A stretch of DNA of 64,000 nt from Oscillospiraceae bacterium (GTDB lineage: Bacteria > Bacillota > Clostridia > Oscillospirales > Ruminococcaceae): NCBI GenBank assembly GCA_015067025.1, contig SVNC01000007.1, forward strand, positions 62,001 to 126,000. Direction: 5' to 3'. The notes beneath the pieces are model-generated. The model had not been told where the DNA came from, searched no databases, and was given only the letters and a program-made list of their open reading frames with translations. Every line of letters starts with the position of its first letter. Position 1 is the stretch's first letter. Positions 27,023-39,449 of this stretch are shown in pieces. The position numbers and the translations under genes are program-made.

Positions 27023-29026
27023 TTAAGATACGTCTATATCGTCCATATAAAGATAGCCGTAATCACGGATGTAATCCTTTCTGCCGTCAAGATTGTTACC
27101 AAGCAGAAGATCAAACATTTCGTAGGTTTTTTCAGCGTCTTCGGGGCACACCTTTATAAGTCGTCTTGTTTCGGGGTTCATAGTTGTCAGCGACATCATA
27201 TCAGGCTCGTTTTCACCAAGACCTTTAGAACGCTGGATAGTATATTTCTTATCCCCGAAGGACTCTAAAATCCTCGTCTTTTCCTGCTCTGTATAAGCAA
27301 AGTAGGTTTCGTCCTTACAGTTTATTTCATAAAGGGGAGATTCTGCGATATATACGTATCCCTTTTCAATAACCGTAGGCACAAGGCGGTAAAGCATTGT
27401 TAAAATAAGAGTTCTTATCTGATATCCGTCCACGTCGGCATCGGTGCAGATAACGATCTTTTCCCATCTTAGGTTGTTTAAGTCAAAGGTGGAAAGGTCC
27501 TTGTTGGACTTTGACTTTACCTCAACGCCGCAGCCTAAGATCTTAAGAAGGTTTGTGATGATCTCGCTCTTGAAGATCTGGTCATAGCTTGCCTTTAAGC
27601 AGTTCAGCGTTTTACCTCTTACCGGCATAACTGCCTGATATTCAGAGTCTCTTGCCTGCTTTACGGCACCTAAAGCCGAGTCACCCTCCACTATATAAAG
27701 CTCACGCTTTGTAACGTCCTTGCTTCTGCAGTCTACAAATTTAGGGATACGGTTAAGAAGGTCTATCTTCTGAGAAAGAGTCTTCTTCATGTTTTCCCTT
27801 GTCTTTGCGGCGTTTTCTCTTGCACGCTTGTTTATAAGAACCTGCTCGCATATTTTTGCCGCTTCGTCGGGATTTTCAAGGAAGTATACTTCCAGCGACT
27901 GCTTTAACCAGTCGGTCATAGCCTCCTGAATGAATTTATTTGTGATAGATTTTTTGGTCTGGTTTTCATAGCTTGTCTGAGTGGAGAAGTTTGAAGAAAT
28001 GAACACAAGGCTGTCTGCCACGTCAACGTATTTTACCTTACCCTCAGTCTTATTATACTTGCTGTTTGCCTTAAGCCAGCCGTCTATCTGATTTACAAAG
28101 GCCGCCTGCCAGGCTTTTTCAGGGCTGCCGCCGTGTTCAAGCCAGCTGGAATTGTGATAGTGCTGGATAAGCTGGACTTTATTTGAAAAGGCAAAGGCAA
28201 CGTGCATCTTTACCTTATACATAGGCTTGTCCTCTCTGTCACGACCCTCTCTCTGAGCTGACCATACCTGAGGGGTTGTAAGAGCGGTATCACGGAGCTG
28301 TTCTGTAAGATAGTCGCTGATGCCGTTTTCGTAGCAGTATACGTGCTCTTCAAAACGGGTGTAGCCTGTTTCTTCGTCCATAACTTCATTACGGAGTATA
28401 AATTTAAGACCGCCGTTTACTACCGCCTGACGTCTTATAACGTCGTCGAAATATTCAAAGCTTACGTCTATATCCGTGAATACGTTAAGGTCAGGCTTCC
28501 ATCTGATTTTTGTACCCGTCTTACCGTCAGAATGTCTGCGACGGAAGCCTCTTTCCTCACTCTCCATATTAAAGCCCTTTTCAAAATGGAGGTTATATAT
28601 CCAGGTGCCGTTATTACTTTCGACGTCCATATATTCACTGGCAAACTGGGTGGAACAAAGACCAAGACCGTTAAGACCCAAAGAAAAGGAATAACTGTCG
28701 CCGCTGTTGTTATCGTATTTACCACCTGCATAAAGGGTGCAGAATACCAGCTCCCAGTTATATTTCTGCTCATTCTGGTTAAAGTCAATCGGGATACCTC
28801 TGCCGTGGTCCTCTACTTCGATACTTTTATCAAGATATTTCGTTACTGTAATTTCTTTACCAAAACCCTCTCTTGCCTCGTCAATGGAGTTTGAGAGTAT
28901 CTCAAATACAGCGTGACAGCAACCGTCAAGTCCGTCAGAACCGAATATAACACCCGGGCGGAGTCGTACCTGGTCAGGTCCTTTAAGCTGTTTTATACTG
29001 TTGTCATCATAGGTCTTCTTAGCCAT
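27023..29026 (-). CDS. parE: DNA topoisomerase IV subunit B
   Basis: The 667-residue ATPase subunit has the GHKL motifs EILSNSIDEA and VEDHGRGIPID, the glycine-rich lid SLGLNGLGLC, and the TOPRIM motif ELYIVEGDSALG with DADVDGYQI. The N-terminal GPDQVRLRPGVIFGSDGLDG is slightly divergent from classical GyrB. The extended central region around residues 230-330 is longer than in GyrB. Together with parC it relaxes and decatenates DNA. RBS GAAAGGAAACG precedes the start. Confidence 0.93.
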   Translation of the reverse strand: MAKKTYDDNSIKQLKGPDQVRLRPGVIFGSDGLDGCCHAVFEILSNSIDEAREGFGKEITVTKYLDKSIEVEDHGRGIPIDFNQNEQKYNWELVFCTLYAGGKYDNNSGDSYSFSLGLNGLGLCSTQFASEYMDVESNNGTWIYNLHFEKGFNMESEERGFRRRHSDGKTGTKIRWKPDLNVFTDIDVSFEYFDDVIRRQAVVNGGLKFILRNEVMDEETGYTRFEEHVYCYENGISDYLTEQLRDTALTTPQVWSAQREGRDREDKPMYKVKMHVAFAFSNKVQLIQHYHNSSWLEHGGSPEKAWQAAFVNQIDGWLKANSKYNKTEGKVKYVDVADSLVFISSNFSTQTSYENQTKKSITNKFIQEAMTDWLKQSLEVYFLENPDEAAKICEQVLINKRARENAAKTRENMKKTLSQKIDLLNRIPKFVDCRSKDVTKRELYIVEGDSALGAVKQARDSEYQAVMPVRGKTLNCLKASYDQIFKSEIITNLLKILGCGVEVKSKSNKDLSTFDLNNLRWEKIVICTDADVDGYQIRTLILTMLYRLVPTVIEKGYVYIAESPLYEINCKDETYFAYTEQEKTRILESFGDKKYTIQRSKGLGENEPDMMSLTTMNPETRRLIKVCPEDAEKTYEMFDLLLGNNLDGRKDYIRDYGYLYMDDIDVS

Positions 29027-29095
29027 CGGTCGTTTCCTTTCGCTACTTTTATGAATAGGGCTGTAAACCCGTAAAATTTTAAAAATACATAAAAT

Positions 29096-29124
29096 ATTGT
29101 ATCATAATTTCAAAAATTTTGCAA
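29096..29124 (-). promoter_or_regulatory. Promoter of the parE-HD-parC operon
   Basis: Reverse strand TTGCAA (29124-29119), 17 bases, TACAAT (29101-29096) with an extended TGA -10. Confidence 0.75.
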
Positions 29125-29173
29125 GCAGATTTCCCACAATACGCCTGTACTGTAACTGTATTTTTAATTCTTA

Positions 29174-29202
29174 TTGACTAATCTCTCTTTTTAAGGTAAA
29201 AT
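29174..29202 (+). promoter_or_regulatory. Sigma-A type promoter upstream of the ECF sigma gene
   Basis: TTGACT (29174-29179), 17 bases, TAAAAT (29197-29202). The leader to the start at 29373 would be about 165 bases long. Confidence 0.6.
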
Positions 29203-29303
29203 AAAGGTGTATGTGTAAAATATATTGTGGCAGATAGTTGTTAATTTGCACAAATTATCAGCTCAGATTTCTACACTGAATTTAGTTTTAATTTTTAAAA
29301 TCG

Positions 29304-29331
29304 TGAAACTTTTCGTCAAAATCTGCCTACT
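29304..29331 (+). promoter_or_regulatory. Candidate ECF-type promoter (possible autoregulation)
   Basis: TGAAAC (29304-29309) followed by TTTT resembles ECF -35 elements. A -10 element is not clear: CGTC occurs early at 29314-29317 and CCTACT lies 16 bases after the -35. Positioned 64 bases before the sigma gene. Weak call. Confidence 0.3.
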
Positions 29332-29372
29332 ACAAAGTAGGTGGCAAAGTGAGGTGAGCCAAAGGGCACTGC

Positions 29373-29918
29373 ATGAGTCACAACAAAGATATAAACAGCT
29401 ATTTCAACAGCGTGTACGATGATACGATAAAATCGGTGACGCGCTTTATTGTCAGCAAATGCGGTAATTTTGAAGATGCCGAGGATATGGTCCAGAACGT
29501 GTATACGAGATTTTTTCAGCGTATATCGCAAAAGGGCTATGAGGATATCGAAAGTCCCGAGGCTTTTCTTATAAACATTGCCAAATTTGAGTGCAAAACG
29601 TATTTTTCAGTAAAGAAGAAAAACGAAAAGGTTTCTTCCTTTGCGGATTATTCTGAGGAAGAAATGGTAAATATAGAAGCAGAAATGTCAAAACCACAGA
29701 GATCCTTAGAGGATATTATGTGCAACAAACTGCTTGCAAAAAAAATATTTGACGATATTGTAAACACTGATGAAATGACGGGTCAGATATTCTATCTGCA
29801 TTTTGTCTGTGATATGAAGCTTGAGGACGTGGCTGCTGCCCTTGACGTCAAGCTGTCAACGGTAAAAAACAAGCTCTACCGTACTATTGAACGGCTGAGA
29901 AAAAAGTATAAATTCTGA
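29373..29918 (+). CDS. ECF-type RNA polymerase sigma factor
   Basis: The 181-residue protein has sigma region 2 (SKCGNFEDAEDMVQNVYTRF, with RISQKGYEDIESPEAF completing the helix bundle) and region 4 (KLEDVAAALDVKLSTVKNKL as the helix-turn-helix). No region 3 is present, as expected for ECF factors. The RBS (AAAGGG) is modest. The next gene, 23 bases downstream, encodes a membrane protein with a cytoplasmic N-terminus that fits an anti-sigma factor. The following convergent gene is a GH5 lipoprotein, raising the possibility of polysaccharide-responsive control. Confidence 0.9.
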   Translation: MSHNKDINSYFNSVYDDTIKSVTRFIVSKCGNFEDAEDMVQNVYTRFFQRISQKGYEDIESPEAFLINIAKFECKTYFSVKKKNEKVSSFADYSEEEMVNIEAEMSKPQRSLEDIMCNKLLAKKIFDDIVNTDEMTGQIFYLHFVCDMKLEDVAAALDVKLSTVKNKLYRTIERLRKKYKF

Positions 29919-29941
29919 TCTTACGAAAGGAGGCTTTTAAA

Positions 29942-30808
29942 TTGAATGAAAAAGATTTTTACAAACAGCTTATGAGCGAATATTCATTCGATCATGACAA
30001 AATAAAGAAAGCCGCTATGGGTAAGATCGCCGAGCCTGCTAAGAAAAGATCTCCGATGAAATGGATATCCGTTGCCGGTGCAGCCGCAGCAATAGCTCTT
30101 ACAATAGGTACTGTAGCGATATTTGCTCCGGGTAATCCCGTAAGCGTTACTCCTGCAAATTCCATAACGGTAGAGGATCGTTTCAAGCTAGCTTTAGAGG
30201 CTTACGAAAAGGCTGACTTAAACACCGAGGAAGAATTCCTCTACGTTACCTTTATGAATAAGGAAACTCCTACAGATATGCAGACTATTCTCGCCCGTGC
30301 AGACGCTACAGGCGAAATAAAAGTAGTTGAAGTTTATCTCACAGGAAGAGAAGTCGTAAGCGGTAACGCAAACATAAAAGAGCTTTTCAGTCTGGACGAA
30401 GAAAATATCGTTGCAGTAAAGATAAGATGCCCCGGTAACTTTATAAAACGCCTTACCGATGATAAAGACGTTTATCTTGTAGAAACCGAAAAGGCTTTTG
30501 AAAACGGCGGATTTAGTGCAATAGACACAAACGTAAGCAATCCCACACCGCCCGAAACGAGCGACATCAGCACAGAAACATCAACTCCGAATGAGGAGAG
30601 CAGTTCTTCTACAGAGCAGGCTTCACCTCCTCCCGTAATAGGTGATACGACTCCTGTAAAGGAAGAAGAGCAGGCAGAACAGACTGACCAGTCCGAAACT
30701 GTCGTTACTCCCCCTGTAGCAGAGGTTCCCGAAACAGAACCGCCTGTAACTGAAGCTCCCGAAACCGAAGCTCCTGTGACCGATGTACAGACAAGTATAA
30801 CAGAATAA
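29942..30808 (+). CDS. Probable anti-sigma factor, single-pass membrane protein (TTG start)
   Basis: The frame opens at TTG 29942 after AAAGGAGG; the nearby ATG at 29946 is out of frame. The 288-residue product has a 35-residue cytoplasmic N-terminus (KDFYKQLMSEYSFDHDK), one membrane helix (WISVAGAAAAIALTIGTVAI), a folded extracellular region (residues 75-190, with an RFKLALEAYEKADLN helix) and an acidic Pro/Thr/Glu tail that may span the wall (TEPPVTEAPETEAP). This is the topology of an ECF anti-sigma or sensor protein. No zinc-binding anti-sigma motif is visible. The assignment rests on position and topology. Confidence 0.7.
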   Translation: MNEKDFYKQLMSEYSFDHDKIKKAAMGKIAEPAKKRSPMKWISVAGAAAAIALTIGTVAIFAPGNPVSVTPANSITVEDRFKLALEAYEKADLNTEEEFLYVTFMNKETPTDMQTILARADATGEIKVVEVYLTGREVVSGNANIKELFSLDEENIVAVKIRCPGNFIKRLTDDKDVYLVETEKAFENGGFSAIDTNVSNPTPPETSDISTETSTPNEESSSSTEQASPPPVIGDTTPVKEEEQAEQTDQSETVVTPPVAEVPETEPPVTEAPETEAPVTDVQTSITE

Positions 30809-30810
30809 CA

Positions 30811-30850
30811 AAAATCTCCTATGGGTTTTACCATAGGAGATTTTCTTTTT
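30811..30850. terminator. Bidirectional terminator between anti-sigma and GH5 genes
   Basis: AAAATCTCCTATGG (30811-30824) pairs perfectly with 30831-30844 over a six-base loop, with T runs on the forward side. It separates the convergent genes. Confidence 0.85.
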
Positions 30851-32264
30851 ACTGTGCTATTTTTTCGGATATATCCTTTATAAGCTTTGCATCATCTGCA
30901 TTTACTATCTTATATTCTGTTCTTGAGTAGAAGTGGCTGTTTGTATCCCACAAAACAGGTACAAAGCCCTCGTCAAGAAGTCTTTCAAGTACGATTTTCA
31001 GGCAGTCGGTAGAGGACATTTTATTTTTCACGGACGAATCCATATTATTTTTGGGATACATTGATGTGGTTTCTCCCATAAATACGGGGATACCCTTATC
31101 CGTAAAGGCTCTTTTCAGCTTGCCGCACTGATCGTCTATGTAGTTAAGCCAGTCCTGTCCGCCTATCTTATTCCACCAGTACATATTGTTATCCACATAA
31201 TGTACAGATACCATAAGTCTGTCAGCAACCGTATCGGTGGGCATCTCGAATTTACTGTCTGTTGTAAGGTCTATATTCGTCCAGTAGCCTGACACGATAA
31301 GAACACGCTGGGCGTTATTTCCGCCGGTTTTTCTTACAGCATCCACAAAGCACTGATTCATTGTGTTGGTCATCTTGTAGCCTTTAGATTTGGACACCTC
31401 TACAAGCTCGCCCTTATCATTAAACTGTTTTCCTCCCAAGTATTCATTGTAGCCTTCAAATACAAGAGTAGGTCCGTAATCCTTGAAATATTCTGCAATC
31501 TGAGTCCACAGACGTGTGAATATCTTTTCACATTCATCTATGTCATTTCTGCGGATGATAAATTCATCAAAGTGATGGATGTTGATAACTGTGTAAACTC
31601 CTGCACTCTGGCAATAATCAACTATTTCCTTTACTCTTGCAATATAGTCGGCGTTGATAGTCCAAGTGCCGTCATTTGCCATCATATTGCCCCAGAAAAC
31701 GGGAATTCTCACTGTGTTGAAGCCTGCCGCCTTCATGCCGTCAATTACTTCCTGAGTTGTTTCTACACATTCCCAGCAGACTTCATAATCTTTAGGGGTA
31801 TTGTTTCCCACAACGGGAATCCACTCGAAGGTTATCTTTTCACAATCGGTTGCCTCGTAAGCCTCCATTGTATTGCCAAGGCTTATGCCAAGCCCCATAT
31901 CCTTTGCCACTTCATTTGCGGTCGGAAATATAATAGGCTCAGGCTCAGGCTTTTGAGTTTCAGGAACTTTTGTAGTTGTAGTGGTTTCAGGCTCTTTTGT
32001 GGTGGTTGTAGTTTCAGCTTCTGTCACGGTAGTCTCAGGAGCTTTTGTGGTCGTAGTGGTTTCAGGAGCCTTTGTTGTAGTGGTTTCGGGTGCAGAGGTT
32101 TCAGTCATAGAGCTTTCCTCTTCTGAACTTACATTACTTTCATCAGTTACAGACGAAACCGAAGAGCTTACATCCGATGTACTGTCAGAGCTTGTTACAG
32201 GTGCAGAACAAGCAGTTAAAAGCATTGACGTACATAAAAGAAGAGAAATAAGTTTCTTTTTCAT
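30849..32264 (-). CDS. GH5 endoglucanase-like lipoprotein
   Basis: The 471-residue protein has a lipoprotein signal ending LLTAC (Cys 19), then a 90-residue Thr/Ser/Glu/Pro linker (TTTTTKEPET repeats), then a family 5 glycoside hydrolase barrel from about residue 115. The acid/base is Glu 274 in FEGYNEYLGG, and the nucleophile is Glu 398 in FMGETTS. GISLGNTMEAY is the typical start of the barrel. It should hydrolyse beta-1,4-linked glucan or mannan at the cell surface, tethered by lipid. The subfamily is not fixed. The gene lies tail-to-tail with a sigma/anti-sigma pair. Confidence 0.93.
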   Translation of the reverse strand: MKKKLISLLLCTSMLLTACSAPVTSSDSTSDVSSSVSSVTDESNVSSEEESSMTETSAPETTTTKAPETTTTTKAPETTVTEAETTTTTKEPETTTTTKVPETQKPEPEPIIFPTANEVAKDMGLGISLGNTMEAYEATDCEKITFEWIPVVGNNTPKDYEVCWECVETTQEVIDGMKAAGFNTVRIPVFWGNMMANDGTWTINADYIARVKEIVDYCQSAGVYTVINIHHFDEFIIRRNDIDECEKIFTRLWTQIAEYFKDYGPTLVFEGYNEYLGGKQFNDKGELVEVSKSKGYKMTNTMNQCFVDAVRKTGGNNAQRVLIVSGYWTNIDLTTDSKFEMPTDTVADRLMVSVHYVDNNMYWWNKIGGQDWLNYIDDQCGKLKRAFTDKGIPVFMGETTSMYPKNNMDSSVKNKMSSTDCLKIVLERLLDEGFVPVLWDTNSHFYSRTEYKIVNADDAKLIKDISEKIAQ

Positions 32265-32314
32265 TTTCTTTTCCTTTCACGTTATAAAAAGTAGGAACAA
32301 ATTCACTTTTTAAT

Positions 32315-32343
32315 AGTATACCACTCACCAAAAGCAAAGTCAA
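32315..32343 (-). promoter_or_regulatory. Promoter of the GH5 lipoprotein gene
   Basis: Reverse strand TTGACT (32343-32338), 17 bases, TATACT (32320-32315). It lies between the lacZ stop and the GH5 start, so the GH5 gene has its own promoter. Confidence 0.75.
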
Positions 32344-32348
32344 TATCA

Positions 32349-35446
<3,098 letters not shown>

Positions 35447-35542
35447 TAAGCGATATTATTATAATATAACGATTTGAACATTTGTTTAAAAATTTTATTT
35501 TGCAAATTACCGCAGATAAATCTGAAACAAGGAGAAATGCCA

Positions 35543-36352
35543 ATGATTTTATACTATGATTTTCCCATTATCCGCTCAGAGGGAGAGTTGCCTTTATATC
35601 TTGTAGAAATGGGCGTGAATATAAGAGAAGAGCATTTTGTAAGAAAAGATGGGTATAAGCAACCCCAGATAATATATTGCACTAAGGGCAGCGGTACACT
35701 TATCCTTGACGAAAAGACTTATATAATAAAACCCTCTATGGGATTTTTTCTCCCTGCAAATTACCCTCATGAATACTATCCGAATGAAGAGGTGTGGGAT
35801 ACCCACTGGGTGATACCGGGAGGAAGCGGTGCAGAACAGATTATGACCCATTTCGGTTTTTCGAAAGCTCGGGTGTTTGAAATGTCGGAAATAAAGACAA
35901 TTGAACATATTTTCCGCAAAATGCACGAGGCAATAAGAGATGACAGCATTTTCGGAAATTATCGTGCCGCAGGCTTTCTTTACGATTTTCTTATAGAGCT
36001 TTACAGAGTTACATCCACGGCGGCAACGGGCAAAGCCACAAACTCAGCAGTAATACGAGCAGTAGATTATATAAACGCAAATTACACAAATCAGGTCACG
36101 ATGGAGCGGTTATGTAAGCAGGCGGGTGTATCAGAGCAGCACCTGTGCAGGCTGTTTCGCTCTGCTCTTGGCTCACGCCCAATGGAATACGTGGCAAAAC
36201 GCAGAATACAGACCGCAAAGGAGTTGCTCACCTCTTCAGATTTTTCTGTTGATGAAATAGCGGAAAAGGTCGGCTTTTGCTCAGGCAGTTATTTTTGCAA
36301 GCTGTTTAAAAGATATGAAGGGATGACGCCGACAGAGTTCAGAAGGGGATGA
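35543..36352 (+). CDS. AraC-family transcriptional regulator with cupin domain
   Basis: ATG 35543 is chosen because AAGGAG lies eight bases upstream; earlier in-frame codons have no usable site. The 269-residue protein has an N-terminal cupin-like sensor (residues 10-130, with QIIYCTKGSGTLIL and the PANYPHEYYP strand) and a C-terminal double helix-turn-helix (NYTNQVTMERLCKQAGVSEQ and IAEKVGFCSGSYFCKLFKR). This is the RhaS/MelR-like layout that senses a sugar. Divergence from lacZ suggests it controls that gene, probably in response to a galactoside. The ligand is inferred only from context. Confidence 0.92.
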   Translation: MILYYDFPIIRSEGELPLYLVEMGVNIREEHFVRKDGYKQPQIIYCTKGSGTLILDEKTYIIKPSMGFFLPANYPHEYYPNEEVWDTHWVIPGGSGAEQIMTHFGFSKARVFEMSEIKTIEHIFRKMHEAIRDDSIFGNYRAAGFLYDFLIELYRVTSTAATGKATNSAVIRAVDYINANYTNQVTMERLCKQAGVSEQHLCRLFRSALGSRPMEYVAKRRIQTAKELLTSSDFSVDEIAEKVGFCSGSYFCKLFKRYEGMTPTEFRRG

Positions 36353-36354
36353 TA

Positions 36355-36383
36355 AAAAGGCAGATGCATTGCATCTGCCTTTT
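36355..36383. terminator. Terminator between AraC-family gene and ABC permease
   Basis: AAAAGGCAGATGC (36355-36367) pairs perfectly with 36371-36383. It lies between convergent genes. Confidence 0.8.
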
Positions 36384-36396
36384 GTTATTGATTTTA

Positions 36397-38553
36397 TCAG
36401 CGCGTGTAAAAACCTGCGAAATCAACCTTATCATTATTCTTTTCTCTGTCTGCTTCTATTTCCTTTATCAGTTTTTCCGCCTTTTCGGCGTTTTCTGCTG
36501 TGATAAACATTAACACACCGGAGTCATTAAATTCAATCATATAGCTAACATTCTTTTCTTTGTCCGGCTCGTGAACCTCAAAAAGATCGGTAAGTGCTTT
36601 CACCTTTTCGTTATCCAGATCTTTATTTCTGATGTGGAAGCGTAAATAACGGAGGTGTTCTTCTTCTCCGATATAACTCATAGCTATGAAAATAGCGTCA
36701 GGTCGTTCAGACTCTTCGCGGGTATTGTAAAACTGATTAGCTTGATAGGAGTGATAATTTTCTTTGTTTTTAAGAACAGCGATCATGTTTTCACAGTTTT
36801 CTGTAATAGCTATTTCAAACATACCTACACCACCGTCATCGTTGTTCCAGTATGAATTAGCATAGCCTATTGTCTTTCCTGTGGTAAAACTGCCGTTTTC
36901 AATGTCCAGCTTTATAGCTTCTGCCAGTTTCTTGACGCCGTTTTCGGAAAGCTCCTTTGTAAGAAATCCCTCTTTTAGCATAAAGGTGCCTGAGAGCTGA
37001 TCACTGTGTTCATTGAGAAGTATCTGATTTACGGTTGCAGGCAATGACAATAGTACTTTTTTGATTTCTGAGCCTACATTTGTATTAATGTTCGGGTTAT
37101 AGATGTAGCGCCTTGTTATTTCACTACCGTCCTTCATATTGTAAGTTATCTGGAACCAATATCCTGTTTCCGCCTTATTGTCAACACACATTTTATGAAG
37201 CTCTGATATTTTCTTAATATCGTTTTCATCTGTATAAATAAGAGTGTTTATGTCGTTGCGAAAGCCGGTATAGCCTTCACATACCTCTATTGATTCCACT
37301 TGCTTTGTGTCAGGAATATATCTCCCATATCCAAAGCCTTCTGATAATCCGATAAGGGTAAAGCCGCCGAAGGCTATAGCCGAGGTCAGTACAAGATGTA
37401 AAAGGTGCATTGGTATTTTCTTTATGCTCTTGTAGTGGAAAAGCTGTAAAGCCATATAAACAGCAAAAAGTATAAGGATAGTAACTGCAAGTCCCGACTG
37501 GTTTTTTCTGAAGGATACCACCAGCATACCTACAAAGCATACCACAAGAAGAGTCATTATCACCTTGTATATAAATTCTATTGCAAAGGGCTTGCCGGTG
37601 TTTTCTGCCTTTCTCTTTTTCGTGCATATATAAGCGGCAAAAAGCAGCAAAAAGCATATTATTATTGCGGAAATAATAACGGTTACGGGGAAAGCGAGAA
37701 CCTCAGGTACCATTTCAGATGTTACTGTACGTGCCTTTGTGAATCTGCCCATACCTGCTAAAAGCGTGCCGAAAACGGGCATGTGTGCAGGAATATTTTC
37801 AAGCTCGGGCCAGCTTGTTATTCCCCGTGTGGTATTTAAAATAAGTGTAACGAGATTATTGATAGTGAGTAAAGCTACAAGGGGAGTAGCTATGGAATAA
37901 ATGACACTTTCTGCTCTTCTTCCCGTACAGCAGGTGAAGAAAAGGGATGTGAAATATACCGCCGTTACTGTGATTATTCCTGTAGTTGCCGCAAGGAAGA
38001 ACATATCGTAGGCGTTGCATACACATAAGCGGGTAAGGTCTGTAACGCCCAGAGAATCGAATAATTCGAAATGCTCTGATAATACTCCTGCTGCCTTTTG
38101 TATGAATATAAAGCCGCCGAGGAAATTGATTGCAAGCGGCAATACGGCTATAAAAAAGCCTGCAAGAGCATCGGCTAAAAATCTGCCCTTTGTGGATATC
38201 GGAAGACTTAAATACATATCCGAATCGGAGCGCTTATTGTTGTAGCTCATCACAAGTGTAGGTGCGGCAATGCTGATGATAGTCAGCACGGCAAATACGA
38301 AAATGCAGATTACAAATGCGCTTTCCGCACTACCTGCAAGATTTGCAAGTGCTTCTTTGCTTTCAAAGGAAAGTGGAGCTTCTTCGGTGATATTTGCCAG
38401 AATATTATATATTCCCTCTACCGAGGATGACGTAATAATAGCCATCAGAGGCAGAGCCAGTATATTCGCTACAAGAGAAACTATTAAAAGCACCTTATGT
38501 TTTAATAGCTTATAAAAGAAATAACGGGAGAAATATGTATCAGTTAATTTCAT
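36397..38553 (-). CDS. ABC-2 type exporter membrane protein (718 aa)
   Basis: The protein has an N-terminal ABC-2-like membrane domain (helices at about residues 18-40, 75-100, 140-165, 185-210, 225-250 and 285-310, for example LIVSLVANILALPLMAIIT), further helices to about 415, and a C-terminal soluble domain of about 300 residues (FRNDINTLIYTDENDIKKI onward) that probably lies outside. It overlaps the start of the ATPase gene by 14 bases, so the two are coupled. The layout is that of GntR-controlled exporters of Firmicutes that move antibiotics, lipids or signal peptides. Confidence 0.82.
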   Translation of the reverse strand: MKLTDTYFSRYFFYKLLKHKVLLIVSLVANILALPLMAIITSSSVEGIYNILANITEEAPLSFESKEALANLAGSAESAFVICIFVFAVLTIISIAAPTLVMSYNNKRSDSDMYLSLPISTKGRFLADALAGFFIAVLPLAINFLGGFIFIQKAAGVLSEHFELFDSLGVTDLTRLCVCNAYDMFFLAATTGIITVTAVYFTSLFFTCCTGRRAESVIYSIATPLVALLTINNLVTLILNTTRGITSWPELENIPAHMPVFGTLLAGMGRFTKARTVTSEMVPEVLAFPVTVIISAIIICFLLLFAAYICTKKRKAENTGKPFAIEFIYKVIMTLLVVCFVGMLVVSFRKNQSGLAVTILILFAVYMALQLFHYKSIKKIPMHLLHLVLTSAIAFGGFTLIGLSEGFGYGRYIPDTKQVESIEVCEGYTGFRNDINTLIYTDENDIKKISELHKMCVDNKAETGYWFQITYNMKDGSEITRRYIYNPNINTNVGSEIKKVLLSLPATVNQILLNEHSDQLSGTFMLKEGFLTKELSENGVKKLAEAIKLDIENGSFTTGKTIGYANSYWNNDDGGVGMFEIAITENCENMIAVLKNKENYHSYQANQFYNTREESERPDAIFIAMSYIGEEEHLRYLRFHIRNKDLDNEKVKALTDLFEVHEPDKEKNVSYMIEFNDSGVLMFITAENAEKAEKLIKEIEADREKNNDKVDFAGFYTR

Positions 38554-39442
38554 AGTCGTAGCCTGCTCCTTTCATTTCGTAGATGAATATTTCTTCAAGA
38601 GATAAGGGTATAATATCGCAGAAGCGAGCGTTTTTGCTTTCCATCGCTTTTTCGATATCTTCGTTACTGCCCTTTATCACAAGAGCAGAAACGCTTCCGC
38701 TTGTTTTTATGGAAAGAATTTCAATATCTTTGCAGTCGGCAAAGTCCTCTATGCCAAGTTCCTTTTCAAATGAAGTCTGCACCTTGTGGATGTTACCCTT
38801 TACGCTGTCAAGCTCACGGCTGAAAATTACCTTGCCCTCGTGGATAAGTCCCACAGTATCGCAGAATTCTTCAATTTCTTTTAAATTATGGGAGGAGATT
38901 ATAACGGTAACGCCTCTGTCGATGATAGCGTCAATAAGCATCTGCTTTACCGCATATCTCATAGCGGGATCCAGTCCGTCAAAGGCTTCGTCAAGGAGCA
39001 GATATTCCGTGCAGGCTGAAAGTCCGCAGATAACCACCGCCTGTCTTCTCATACCCTTTGAAAAATCAGACAGTTTTTTATCCATAGGCAGTTTAAGTAT
39101 TTCCCAGAGAGAATTAAATACCTCTTCGTTATAGGTCTTATAGAAGGTCTTTACAAAATTCTTCATCTGCAAGAGCGTCATACCTGTAAATTGGGCGGTA
39201 TCGTCGCTTACAAAGAATATCTTTTCTTTAAGCTGTGGATTATCATATATAGGCTGGTCATCAATGGTTATACTGCCGCCTTCCTGAATATATATACCGG
39301 ATAAAAGTCTTAAAAGAGTGGATTTTCCTGCTCCGTTAGAGCCGAGCAGACCATAGGCACAGCCCTTTTCTATTTCAAGGGTGAGGTCGTCAAGCGCTTT
39401 TTGTGTACCGAATTTTTTTGTAACGTTCTGAATCTTTATCAT
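38540..39442 (-). CDS. ABC exporter ATP-binding protein
   Basis: The 300-residue protein has Walker A LLGSNGAGKST, a signature reading DFSKGMRRQA (degenerate), and Walker B YLLLDEAFDGLDP with the switch His in SSHNLKEIEE. A C-terminal extension of about 85 residues is typical of exporters of this type. It works with the overlapping permease gene. The upstream GntR gene ends eight bases before it starts. Confidence 0.9.
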   Translation of the reverse strand: MIKIQNVTKKFGTQKALDDLTLEIEKGCAYGLLGSNGAGKSTLLRLLSGIYIQEGGSITIDDQPIYDNPQLKEKIFFVSDDTAQFTGMTLLQMKNFVKTFYKTYNEEVFNSLWEILKLPMDKKLSDFSKGMRRQAVVICGLSACTEYLLLDEAFDGLDPAMRYAVKQMLIDAIIDRGVTVIISSHNLKEIEEFCDTVGLIHEGKVIFSRELDSVKGNIHKVQTSFEKELGIEDFADCKDIEILSIKTSGSVSALVIKGSNEDIEKAMESKNARFCDIIPLSLEEIFIYEMKGAGYDYEIN

Positions 39443-39449
39443 AGTGCAG

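Noticed and set aside
28343-28894. Forward reading frame of 183 codons
   Set aside because: It is antisense to parE; Thr/Val-rich shadow without RBS.
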